DNA of 22,693 bases from Microcaldota archaeon (GCA_023248665.1 JAHFEC010000002.1:1-22693), one strand, 5' to 3'; counted from the first letter of the stretch, positions 15,016-22,556 are shown. Program-made: numbers and translations. Notes: generated by a model not told the origin, from the sequence alone.

Positions 15016-17100
15016 ATGGCATCCGGCAGCATGGACGATTCCCATCTTCTGTCCTTGTGGGAGGATTTCGTCCAGAACTATTGCACCCAAGACCTCGAGA
15101 CCCTCGAAGCCAATTACCCCACCAAACGGAGCCTGGTCGTGGATTTCGGGAACGTGCAGCGGCACGACCCTGAGCTGGCCGCCTATCTTCTGGACAAGCC
15201 GGACATCGCGATCGAGGCGCTCGAGAAAGTCATCAAGAAGCCGACCGCCGGCTCGCTGGAGGACGTGCCCTTCGAGCCCCACGTGCGAATTTCCGGCGTG
15301 CCGGAGAACAACCTGCTCGTGCAGAACATCTCCTCCGTGCACATCGAGCGGCTCATCACCATCAAGGGCATCATCACCAAGCGCGCCGAGGTCTGGCACA
15401 AGGTGAAGGTCGCGCTCTACAAGTGCATGATGTGCGACCACGTGCTGCGTTTCCCGCGCACCAAGAAATCGATCACCCCGTAGGTTTGCCCGGAATGCAA
15501 GCGCCGCTCGCTCAAGCTGGACGAGGAGGGCTCGTATTTCGTGGACATCCAGCGCGCCGAGGCCCAGGAGCTGCTCGAACGCCTGCGCGGCGGCACGCCG
15601 GCCGCGCGACTCGAGCTGTACATGGAGGACGATCTGGTCAATTCGCTCACGCCCGGCGACCCGATCGAGATCACCGGCATCCTGCGCCTGCGTCCCCCGC
15701 TCAAGGGCAAGAACAAGCGCGAGGAGCGGGGCGTCTACGCCCGGTACCTCGACGTGAATTTCATCTCGGGCATGATGCGCGATTTCGAGGATTTGCCCAT
15801 CAGCCCGGAAGAGGAGCGCACCATCATCGAGATGGCCAAGGACCCCAAGGTCTACGAGACGCTCTGCGCCGCCATCGCGCCGGGCATCTACGGCCATGAC
15901 GAGGTGAAGCTGGCGGTGGCCCTGCAGATGTTCGGCGGCACCCGGAACAAGTTCCTGCCCGGCGGCGAGCCGATCCGCGACGACATCCATCTTTTGCTCA
16001 TCGGCGACCCGGGCAGCGCCAAGACGCGCATGCTCCAGTACGCGGTCGATCTGGTGCCCAAGGGCATCTACGTGTCCGGCAAATCCGTCACTGGCGTCGG
16101 CCTGACCGCGGCGGCGGAGAAGGACGAGATGGGCGAAGGCGGCTGGACCCTCAAAGCCGGCGCGCTCGTCCTGGCGTCCGGCGGCATGGCCGCCGTGGAC
16201 GAGTTCGACAAGATCGACGAGGAGGACCGGGCCGCGATGCATGAGGTAATGGAATCGCAATCCGTGAGCATAGCCAAGGCCGGCATCGTCGCCAAATTCA
16301 AGGCCAAGTGCGCCATCCTCGCGGCGGCCAACCCCAAGTTCGGCCGCTTCAACCGCAACCAGCTGCCCGGCGAGCAGTTCGACATCCCGCCCACGCTGCT
16401 CTCCCGTTTCGATCTCATCTTCGTCATCTTCGACACCCTGGACAAGGTGCGGGACACCGAACTGGCCGGCAAAATACTGGCCAACCACCAGTTCACGCTG
16501 GGGGCGGACTCGTCGAGCGGCGCGGACATGGCCGAGGCGGCCGCCAAAGAGAAGGAGCGCCGCGAGATTTTGAAGAAATACGTCTCCTATGCGCGGCGCA
16601 AATGCTACCCCCGCCTGAGCGACGAGGCGGCCGAGAAGATAAAGGAATTCTACGTGGATCTGCGCGCCCGGGGGGCGTCTTCCGGCTCGGTGCCGATCAC
16701 CCCCCGGCAGATCGAGGGCCTGGTGCGCTTGGCTGAGGCGTCGGCCAAGCTGCGCCTCTCGCCCAAAGTGGAGCTTCAGGACGCGGAGCGCTCCATCGGC
16801 CTTCTCAACTTCATGATGAACGAGCTTCTGCGCGACAAGGAGACGGGCCTCTTCGACGTGGACATCATCGCCACCGGCAAGCCCAAGTCCATGGTGGACA
16901 AGCTCAACAACATCCTCTCCATCGCGCGCGAATTGCAGAAAGCCGAGGACATCGTCGAAATCAACAAGATCATCGCGGCCGCCGGCGAGATGCATGTCTC
17001 CGAAGCCGACGCGCGCCGGCTGGTGGACGAATTGATATACAAGGGGGAGCTGTACAAGGTCAAGCACGGGTACGTCAAAATCGTCGAGGAATACGGCTAA
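15016..17100 (+). CDS. mcm: MCM replicative DNA helicase, interrupted by an in-frame TAG at codon 156
   Basis: The AAA+ 3'-5' helicase that unwinds the archaeal replication fork as a hexamer. Reading through one TAG gives 694 residues, the normal archaeal length. Order: N-terminal A domain (1-90), zinc finger (C137, C140, C158, C161), OB fold, then AAA+ with Walker A GDPGSAKT (330-337), Walker B AVDEFDK (~393-399), sensor 1 NPKFGRF (439-445) and arginine finger SRFD (463-466), and a C-terminal winged helix. The TAG (15481-15483) sits between the two CxxC pairs. Frame and motifs are intact on both sides, so it is a substitution, not an indel. A CAG-to-TAG change is the simplest explanation. 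If the TAG is real and not read through, the products would be a 155-residue fragment and perhaps an internal-start protein from GTG 15541. Confidence 0.85.
15481..15483 (+). other. In-frame TAG within the MCM zinc finger
   Basis: The local translation reads KKSITP-(TAG)-VCPECKRR. The codon falls three bases before the V-C-P-E-C pair. TAG ends at least four other genes here (purQ, secD, the RNase, the cupin), so it is a normal stop codon in this genome. Confidence 0.97.
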
Positions 17101-17125
17101 GATCAACCCGTCGGTCCCTAAAGAA

Positions 17126-17137
17126 GGTATTAATAAC
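17126..17137 (+). promoter_or_regulatory. TATA box and ribosome binding site of pdxS
   Basis: GTATTAATAACC predicts a start near 17159. CCGGAGG at 17168-17174 lies seven bases before ATG 17182, the clearest Shine-Dalgarno in the window. Confidence 0.6.
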
Positions 17138-17181
17138 CGTCGCTTCGTTCCATATTCATCTCTGTATCCGGAGGCTTTCCC

Positions 17182-18078
17182 ATGGAATCCAACGCTCCCA
17201 TTCACGGCACATTCTCGGTCAAGTCCGGCCTGGCCCAGATGCTAAAAGGAGGCGTCATCATGGACGTCACCAATGCCGAGCAGGCGGCGATCGCGCAGGC
17301 GTCCGGGGCGGTGGCGGTCATGGCGCTCGAGCGCGTGCCGGCCGACATCCGCGCGCAGGGCGGGGTGGCCCGCATGTCGGATCCGCTCAAGATAAAACAG
17401 ATCAAGGCGGCGGTCACCATCCCGGTGATGGCCAAATGCCGCATCGGCCATTTCGTCGAGGCGCAGGTGCTCCAGTCCCTGCAAGTGGATTTCATCGACG
17501 AATCCGAAGTGCTGACCGTAGCCGATCCGCTCAAGCACGTGGACAAGTGGCCTTTCAAGGTGCCTTTCGTGTGCGGCGCGCGCGACTTGGGCGAGGCCCT
17601 GCGGCGCATCTCCGAGGGCGCGGCCATGATCCGCACCAAGGGCGAGGCCGGCACCGGCAACATCGTCGAGGCGGTGCGGCACATCCATGCCATGGGCCAC
17701 GAAATCGTCGCGCTCAAGGGCGCGGGCCGCAAGGACATGGAGAAGGCGGCCAGACAGATGCGCGTGGATGTCGATCTGGTGCAGAAAGTGGCGCAGGCGC
17801 AGAAATTGCCGGTGGTGAATTTCGCGGCCGGCGGCATCGCCACGCCTTCCGATGCGGCCCTTTGCATGCAATTGGGCTGCGACGGCGTGTTCGTCGGCTC
17901 CGGCATCTTCAAATCCTCGGATCCGGCCGGTCTGGCCAAAGCCATCGTGCAGGCCACGGCGCACTACAGCGACCCGGACACGATCGCGCGCGCCTCCGAA
18001 GGCCTGGGCGCGGCCATGAGCGGCTTGGACATGGCCCAGATCCCCGAAGGCCAGCGTCTGGCGTCGAGAGGAAATTAA
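17182..18078 (+). CDS. pdxS: Pyridoxal 5'-phosphate synthase subunit PdxS
   Basis: A 298-residue (beta/alpha)8 enzyme that joins ribose 5-phosphate, glyceraldehyde 3-phosphate and ammonia to make PLP. Conserved parts: VKSGLAQMLKGGVIMDV with D28; the sugar-binding lysine K85 in VMAKCRIGHF; the second catalytic lysine K153 in RTKGEAGTGN; and phosphate-binding FAAGGIATPSDAA and GCDGVFVGSGIFKSSDP. It is full length and strongly conserved. Ammonia comes from PdxT, whose gene lies 1.3 kb further on beyond ogg and an opposite-strand gene. It has its own strong promoter and ribosome binding site, and ogg follows after 16 bases. Confidence 0.97.
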   Translation: MESNAPIHGTFSVKSGLAQMLKGGVIMDVTNAEQAAIAQASGAVAVMALERVPADIRAQGGVARMSDPLKIKQIKAAVTIPVMAKCRIGHFVEAQVLQSLQVDFIDESEVLTVADPLKHVDKWPFKVPFVCGARDLGEALRRISEGAAMIRTKGEAGTGNIVEAVRHIHAMGHEIVALKGAGRKDMEKAARQMRVDVDLVQKVAQAQKLPVVNFAAGGIATPSDAALCMQLGCDGVFVGSGIFKSSDPAGLAKAIVQATAHYSDPDTIARASEGLGAAMSGLDMAQIPEGQRLASRGN

Positions 18079-18094
18079 AAACCGGGGCGCGCGC

Positions 18095-18736
18095 ATGCTG
18101 ACGCCCGATACCCTTCAGGAAAAATATTCGGCCCGCCGGCACGAGATTGAAAAAAGGCTGGATGATTTCGCCCGGATTTCGCGACAAGGCGACGATGCCC
18201 TCCTGTCCGAGCTCTCTTTTTGCATCTGCGCGGCCAACTCGTCCGCTGAAGCGGCGTCCAAAGCACAACGCGAGCTTGTCGAGTCCGGCCTGCTCTTCTC
18301 CCAAGACGCTCCCGCTGTTTCCGCCGTCCTCCTTTCTTCGGGCGTGCGTTTCCACAAGAACAAGGCCAAATACCTGATGGAAGCCCGAAAAGAGCTGTTC
18401 GGCAAAAAAGGGCTGGAAAAAACGATTTTGACGCACGAGGAGCCGACGATGCTCCGAAATGCCCTCGCAGACGAAATTTCCGGACTGGGCATGAAAGAGG
18501 CCGGCCATTTCCTGCGAAACACCGGCCTTGCGACGGAGGTCGCCATCCTCGACCGCCACATCCTCAAGAACATGGCCGGCTTGGGCATCATCGCGCGCCG
18601 GCCCAAGACCCTGACGCGCAAGCGCTACATCGCCATCGAGAAGAAGATGCAAAGGTTCTGCGAAAAGTCCGGCATCCCGATGGCGCATCTGGACTTGCTG
18701 ATGTGGAGCGAGGAGACCGGCCGGATATTCAAGTAA
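18095..18736 (+). CDS. ogg: 8-oxoguanine DNA glycosylase/AP lyase (Ogg2 family)
   Basis: A 213-residue helix-hairpin-helix GPD base-excision enzyme that removes 8-oxoguanine and cleaves the abasic strand. The catalytic lysine is K134 in ISGLGMKEAGHFLRN (the hairpin) and the catalytic aspartate is D153 in AILDRHILKNM. The N-terminal half has the ELSFCICAANSSAEAASKAQ segment, and the end LDLLMWSEETGRIFK matches the Ogg2 C-terminus. Size and motif spacing fit the archaeal Ogg2 group (N-glycosylase/DNA lyase), not AGOG. It begins 16 bases after pdxS with only a weak GGGG ribosome binding site and is probably cotranscribed with it. Confidence 0.92.
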   Translation: MLTPDTLQEKYSARRHEIEKRLDDFARISRQGDDALLSELSFCICAANSSAEAASKAQRELVESGLLFSQDAPAVSAVLLSSGVRFHKNKAKYLMEARKELFGKKGLEKTILTHEEPTMLRNALADEISGLGMKEAGHFLRNTGLATEVAILDRHILKNMAGLGIIARRPKTLTRKRYIAIEKKMQRFCEKSGIPMAHLDLLMWSEETGRIFK

Positions 18737-18769
18737 AAGAAACGCGCGGATTCTCCCGAAGGCCGTTGT

Positions 18770-19198
18770 TCAAGGAAGCATGGCCCTCAAAAAAGGTATT
18801 TTGAGCTCTTCGCTTTCGACTTTGAACCGGGCCGTATTATTTTCCATATCAAGTTCTGTGCAGGTGAACCGGTATCCCTCATCGTGAGCCTGTTGGAGCG
18901 GCTCCCAGAAGTGCGTGTTGGCTTTCTTTTTGACTGCCATGTGCGCGTTCTTTTCAAGGCAAATCGTTGTGAACTCTTTTTTATCCTCTTTGCGGTGGAT
19001 GCGGATGGTTGCGAATTCGGTCATTCTCCCATCTATCTTCTTTGTCTTTAAGCTGTCGAGCACGAAATAAATCTGGCCGATCTCTCCGCTATGGCCGGGC
19101 TTGAGCTCGTAAAACCCTCCAAAAACAGTATGGTTGGCCGTGCCATTGGCCGGGTTTGTTTTCCCATTTTTCGGATTGGGCCACTGGTTCAGCTTCAT
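18770..19198 (-). CDS. Unrecognised AT-rich orphan protein
   Basis: A 142-residue soluble protein starting MKLNQWPNPKNGKTNPANGT. It looks mostly beta-stranded: GEIGQIYFVLDSLKTKK, MTEFATIRIHRKEDKKEFTT and a C-terminal TARFKVESEELKIPF; no membrane or catalytic motif is evident. Start choice: GAGGT on the minus strand is spaced correctly for ATG 19198, whereas ATG 19204 and TTG 19228 are less likely. A TATA-like GATTAAAACC lies at 19260-19269. Base composition is far from the neighbours (52 of 120 G+C at 18961-19080 against 48 of 60 in pdxS at 17281-17340). It lies on the opposite strand between ogg and pdxT, splitting the PLP genes. Recent acquisition is possible. Confidence 0.7.
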   Translation of the reverse strand: MKLNQWPNPKNGKTNPANGTANHTVFGGFYELKPGHSGEIGQIYFVLDSLKTKKIDGRMTEFATIRIHRKEDKKEFTTICLEKNAHMAVKKKANTHFWEPLQQAHDEGYRFTCTELDMENNTARFKVESEELKIPFLRAMLP

Positions 19199-19351
19199 CT
19201 GCATGACCTCGTCTGCGCGTGTGTTCAAGACGTTGCGTATAGCCTCTTATGGGGCTGCAAGGTTTTAATCTTTTCTTTGGCGGGCGGCAAATCCGTCATC
19301 CTCGGAAAAGCGAGGCTCGCGGCTTTTTTCGCCGGACGTTCGCCCCGCAAG

Positions 19352-19361
19352 CATTTTAAGC
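19352..19361 (+). promoter_or_regulatory. TATA box of pdxT
   Basis: CATTTTAAGC is centred about 27 bases before ATG 19383, and no ribosome binding site is present. This fits a leaderless transcript and shows that pdxT is expressed separately from pdxS. Confidence 0.5.
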
Positions 19362-19382
19362 AGCGGTCCGCATCTTGTTATC

Positions 19383-20081
19383 ATGCTTAACATCGGAGTG
19401 CTAGCCCTGCAAGGCGGGGTGGCCGAGCACGTCTCGGCCCTGCGGCAGGCCAGCGAGAGAATCGAAATCCCCGTTTCCGTCCGCACGGTGCGCACGCCGG
19501 AGCAACTGGCGGGGCTGGACGCGCTTCTCATGCCCGGCGGCGAGAGCACCACTCTGGGCCTTCTTCTCGAACGGCAGGGCATGTTCGGGCCGATCGGGGC
19601 CATTCCGCACCTCTTCGGCACATGCGCCGGCCTCATCCTCATGGCCAAGGAAGTGGAAGGCAAAGCCGAAGGCCAGCGCGGGCTCGCCCTGATGGACATC
19701 CGGGTGAGCCGAAACGCGTATGGCAGCCAATCCGATTCATTCGAAAGCCGGCTGGAGGGCGAGCTGACCGGCAAGACGAAAATCCTTTTCATCCGCGCGC
19801 CCAAGATACTGGGCGTGGGACCGGGAGTCCAAGTGCTTGCTTCCTTGCCCGCAAAAGCGAGCGCCGAGCCCGCTCCTCCGGAAGCAAGCCATAGCGAAAA
19901 AGCAAGCCCGGAGCCGGGCCATTCGTCGGTGCCGGGCGAACCGGTCATCGTCATGCAGAAGCAGCCGGGCCGGATTTTTCTGGGCGCCACCTGCCATCCG
20001 GAACTGACGACCGGCAAGGTGCACGAGTTCTTTTTGAAGCAGGTTGCCGGCGCGGCGGACTATACCAGACCGAGAAAGTGA
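19383..20081 (+). CDS. pdxT: Pyridoxal 5'-phosphate synthase glutaminase subunit PdxT
   Basis: A 232-residue class I glutaminase that feeds ammonia to PdxS. It starts MLNIGVLALQGGVAEHVSAL, with GLDALLMPGGESTT, the nucleophile C81 in FGTCAGLILMA, and the His-Glu pair H205/E207 in GATCHPELTTGKVHEFF. PdxT is normally about 190-200 residues; the extra length is one insertion, residues ~156-187, rich in Pro, Ala, Ser and Glu, placed between the strands FIRAPKILGVGPGVQVLASL and GEPVIVMQKQPGRIFLG. Catalytic residues are intact, so activity is expected. Its own leaderless-type promoter lies just upstream. Confidence 0.95.
   Translation: MLNIGVLALQGGVAEHVSALRQASERIEIPVSVRTVRTPEQLAGLDALLMPGGESTTLGLLLERQGMFGPIGAIPHLFGTCAGLILMAKEVEGKAEGQRGLALMDIRVSRNAYGSQSDSFESRLEGELTGKTKILFIRAPKILGVGPGVQVLASLPAKASAEPAPPEASHSEKASPEPGHSSVPGEPVIVMQKQPGRIFLGATCHPELTTGKVHEFFLKQVAGAADYTRPRK
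19835..19945. repeat. Insertion in pdxT flanked by an inverted repeat
   Basis: GCTTGCTTCC (19835-19844) and GGAAGCAAGC (19880-19889) are perfect 10-bp inverted repeats 35 bases apart at the start of the extra coding segment. A further CCCGG-AG-CCGGG palindrome lies at about 19907-19918. The segment keeps the frame and encodes low-complexity sequence absent from the PdxT family. Confidence 0.6.
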
Positions 20082-20084
20082 TGC

Positions 20085-20094
20085 GATAAAATTG
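20085..20094 (+). promoter_or_regulatory. Possible promoter of a structured RNA
   Basis: CGATAAAATT, just after the pdxT stop, is TATA-like. Its predicted start, about 20112-20118, coincides with the beginning of the hairpin cluster. A matching minus-strand candidate (GTTATAGTG near 20282-20290) also exists, so the strand is not settled. Confidence 0.25.
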
Positions 20095-20111
20095 CATCTG
20101 TCTTTCGACGA

Positions 20112-20290
20112 GGTTTGGCCGTCGCAAACCACGGTTTGCGATAAGTGAGCGGCAAAGCCGCTCACTGCATAAGTGGCCCCGCAAGAGCGACAACCGTGTT
20201 GTCGGTCGGCAACAGATTTGCCGATAGGTCGGCAGTAGCCGACCGTGCAAGTCGGCAACGGCCGACTGCGCATTGCGGGGGCACTATAAC
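20112..20290 (+). other. Cluster of six perfect hairpins with an enclosing helix; candidate structured RNA
   Basis: The hairpins are: HP1 TCGCAAAC/GTTTGCGA (20122-20141); HP2 AGTGAGCGGC/GCCGCTCACT (20144-20166, 3-base loop); HP3 CGACAAC/GTTGTCG (20188-20204); HP4 TCGGCAA/TTGCCGA (20206-20224); HP5 GGTCGGC/GCCGACC (20227-20244); HP6 AGTCGGC/GCCGACT (20250-20267). HP3-HP6 are enclosed by a helix of 20173-20184 with 20273-20284 (11 of 12 pairs). HP4-HP6 repeat every 23 bases. GGTTTG (20112-20117) could pair with CAAACC (20125-20130) instead of HP1. It lies in the 308-base gap between the convergent ends of pdxT and the lipoprotein gene; 20291-20389 holds a weaker CCATCCG/CGGATGG pairing and short T runs, and no gene. 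Confidence 0.6.
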
Positions 20291-20389
20291 ATCCATCCGT
20301 TCTTTGTGGCTTTTCGGTCAACGGGCGGCTTGCTCGGATGGGGCGTATCCGTCCGGACCTGCGCCGGCGAGCCGCGTCGTCTTTGAAAT

Positions 20390-21256
20390 TCACGGCCAGA
20401 CGGGAAGCCCATCGAGCTGTCCATAGCAGTTCTCGTGCGTTTTTCCTGAGGGGTTAGCGAGTCCGAACCGGATATCCTTGACATCGGACCCGCTGATCCG
20501 ATCGGGCAGATCGAACTCGAAGTAAGTGGCGTTGCCCACGGTCTCCCCGTATCCGCCGACGAACACGGCGGGCGCGAGCGTGAGGTTCGCGTCCATCGCC
20601 TGCATCCCTTCCGGGTGGCCCACTTCGACGATGAATGGGTAGAAGGTGCGGTTGAGCACGTCCATGCGGCCCAGCATCGCGCGGTCCACGCTCACCGTCA
20701 GGAGCCGGACGGTCTTTGCCATGGCCGGGTTCGCCCCGCCGTTCGCCCGCGCCGGATCCGTGACGGCTGCGCTCTCGCAGGTCAGGTCGATCGGTCGGCC
20801 GATCGGTTTTTCCCAAAGTTTCTGTTCCAGGAACACGTCCGGATATTTCACTTCCCGGGCCGAATACAGGGCGATCACGGGCACGTCGACATAAACTTGC
20901 CGGTCCGAGACGATCTTGCCGTCGCCGTTGACGAGGGTCTGCAAGATGACGTTCATCGCGGGGCTTTCCACGCGCTCCTGCCGCACGATCATGCCCTGGA
21001 TGTTGTAGAAGTGGCCTTCGTTCAGGTAGGCGCAGCTGGCATTGTCCTCTGTCTTGATCAGGAACGGGGTCTCGCCGAAGAAGCACCCGGCCTTGTCCAC
21101 GAGCCGGACCGTCTCGTTAAGCTCGTGGTACGCGGAATAGTTCTCCCCGGAGTATCCGATTTCTATCGGGGGCTTGGCGCAACCGGAAAATAAGAGCGCC
21201 AGCACGAGAATGGCGGCCCAGACGGCGGGCGCAGCCGGAAGCATGTTTTTTCCCAT
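20390..21256 (-). CDS. Putative secreted lipoprotein of unknown function
   Basis: A 288-residue exported protein. Residues 5-25 form a signal peptide (LPAAPAVWAAILVLALLFSG) followed by a lipobox-like LFSGC with C26 as the candidate lipid anchor. The mature part is beta-rich with several possible N-glycosylation sites (NETV, NASC, NRTF, NLTL, NATY) and a few Cys that could form disulfides (C58, C75, C159, C278 approximately). I do not recognise a family. It would be exported by Sec and sit on the outer face of the membrane. A TATA box (AATTAAACC, 21278-21286) is centred 26 bases before ATG 21256, so the mRNA is probably leaderless and independent of the aIF2 gamma gene upstream. Confidence 0.8.
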   Translation of the reverse strand: MGKNMLPAAPAVWAAILVLALLFSGCAKPPIEIGYSGENYSAYHELNETVRLVDKAGCFFGETPFLIKTEDNASCAYLNEGHFYNIQGMIVRQERVESPAMNVILQTLVNGDGKIVSDRQVYVDVPVIALYSAREVKYPDVFLEQKLWEKPIGRPIDLTCESAAVTDPARANGGANPAMAKTVRLLTVSVDRAMLGRMDVLNRTFYPFIVEVGHPEGMQAMDANLTLAPAVFVGGYGETVGNATYFEFDLPDRISGSDVKDIRFGLANPSGKTHENCYGQLDGLPVWP

Positions 21257-21277
21257 ACGCTTTTTTGAAACAAGATG

Positions 21278-21286
21278 GTTTAATTG
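21278..21286 (-). promoter_or_regulatory. TATA box of the lipoprotein gene
   Basis: The minus strand reads AATTAAACC. It is centred 26 bases before ATG 21256 and there is no ribosome binding site, consistent with leaderless transcription. Confidence 0.5.
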
Positions 21287-21350
21287 GCTTTCTGTCCGCG
21301 CGTGCAGAAGAAGACGATTTTACCCGGGCCCTGGTTTTCGGGTCCGGCTC

Positions 21351-22556
21351 TTATCGCACGGTCCCGAATCCGGACAGCCGCCAGCGCTGGCCCATCCGGC
21401 GGCAGAGCGCGACCTTCGTGCCTTTCTCGGCGTAGATGGGCCGCTTGAGCCGGAGGGTGAGCTGCCCGCCCTTGAGCTTGGTGATCACGCCGATGCTCGT
21501 GGCCGTCCCGACCGAGATCACGAGCGGCTCGGCCATCTTGAGCGGCGGGTTGTCGAAGCCCTCGCGCTTGACCAGCGTGTATTCGATTTCGGGCTGGTCC
21601 AGCACCGGCCCGAGCGCGGAGGCCTTTCCGGCGATGTTGCCAATGAGCATGTCGCCCTTGGTGAGAGAGGGGTCGAGCAGGGTGCCCAGCGCGATGAGTC
21701 CGCCCGGCTTGGCCACTTCGAGTTCCCCGTCCGTGGTGTGCAGGCTCGTGACCTCGAACTCGAGGGGCAGGTAGACTTCCTTGCCCTCTTTCTCCTTCGA
21801 GCGCTTGATGATGCCGGGCTTGATCTGCATCCTGTCCCCGACCTTGACCGTGCCGGAGATGAGCGAGCCGCCGATGACGCCGCCGTTGAGCTTCTTCACG
21901 GGCGCGCCGGGGCGGTTGATGTCGAACGAGCGGGCCACGTACATCTTGGCCGGCGCGTCGGGGTCGCGCTTGGGGGTCTTGATGTTCGTCTCGATGGCCT
22001 CGATCAGCCGGTCGATGTTGGCGTCGTAAGTCGCGGAGATGGGGATGATGGGCGCCTTTTCGGCGCTCGTTCCTTTGAGGAATTTCTTGATCTGCGCGTA
22101 ATTCTCGAGCGCCTTCTCGGGCGGCACAAGGTCGATCTTGTTCTGCACCACTACGACGTTCTTGATGCCGAGGATGTCCAGCACCATGAGATGCTCGGCC
22201 GTCTGGGGCTGCGGGCACTCCTCGTTGGCCGCGATGACGAGCAGGGCGCCGTCCACGATGCTGGCGGCCGATATCATCGTGGTCATGAGCGTCTCGTGCC
22301 CCGGCGCGTCCAGGAACGACACCCGCCGCGAAATATCGCTCTTGCCGTTGCATTTGGGGCAGGCCTCGCCGATGGAGTACGTGCCGTCCTTGGGGCATTT
22401 GTAGAATATGGAGTCGGCATAGCCGATCTTGATGGTGATGCCCCGCTTGAGCTCTTCAGAATGCGTGTCGGTCCATTTGCCGGTGAGGGCCTTGGTCAGG
22501 CTGGTCTTTCCGTGGTCGACGTGCCCGACCATCCCGATGTTGACTTCGGCTTGCAA
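21351..22556 (-). CDS. eif2g: Translation initiation factor aIF2 subunit gamma
   Basis: A 401-residue GTPase that carries initiator Met-tRNA to the small ribosomal subunit as part of the aIF2 heterotrimer. G1 GHVDHGKT (11-18), G3 DAPGH (83-87), G4 NKID (139-142), G5-like ISAT, then domains II and III. The start (QAEVNIGMVGHVDHGKTSLT) and TDTHSEELKRGITIKIGYAD are typical. The family zinc ribbon is incomplete: C54, C66 and C69 are present but the second Cys of the first pair is D57. The first codon is TTG at 22556: an in-frame stop lies immediately upstream and GAGGT precedes the TTG by six bases, so a rare TTG start is supported. The next ATG (M9) would cut into the GTPase fold. Confidence 0.95.
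   Translation of the reverse strand: MQAEVNIGMVGHVDHGKTSLTKALTGKWTDTHSEELKRGITIKIGYADSIFYKCPKDGTYSIGEACPKCNGKSDISRRVSFLDAPGHETLMTTMISAASIVDGALLVIAANEECPQPQTAEHLMVLDILGIKNVVVVQNKIDLVPPEKALENYAQIKKFLKGTSAEKAPIIPISATYDANIDRLIEAIETNIKTPKRDPDAPAKMYVARSFDINRPGAPVKKLNGGVIGGSLISGTVKVGDRMQIKPGIIKRSKEKEGKEVYLPLEFEVTSLHTTDGELEVAKPGGLIALGTLLDPSLTKGDMLIGNIAGKASALGPVLDQPEIEYTLVKREGFDNPPLKMAEPLVISVGTATSIGVITKLKGGQLTLRLKRPIYAEKGTKVALCRRMGQRWRLSGFGTVR

Noticed and set aside
15481..15483. Pyrrolysine as the explanation of the MCM TAG
   Set aside because: No pyl genes or special tRNA are visible in the window, MCM is not a known pyrrolysine protein, and TAG ends four neighbouring genes. It is not excluded, only unsupported.
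14977..17205. A 742-codon open frame on the minus strand opposite mcm and the start of pdxS
   Set aside because: It mirrors the codon structure of the real genes in GC-rich DNA and has no recognisable domain. The opposite strand has full MCM and PdxS motifs.
20112..20290. tRNA or integron attC sites
   Set aside because: There is no acceptor/T-arm consensus and no attC-type core pair or integrase; the hairpins are perfect and short, with 3-5-base loops.
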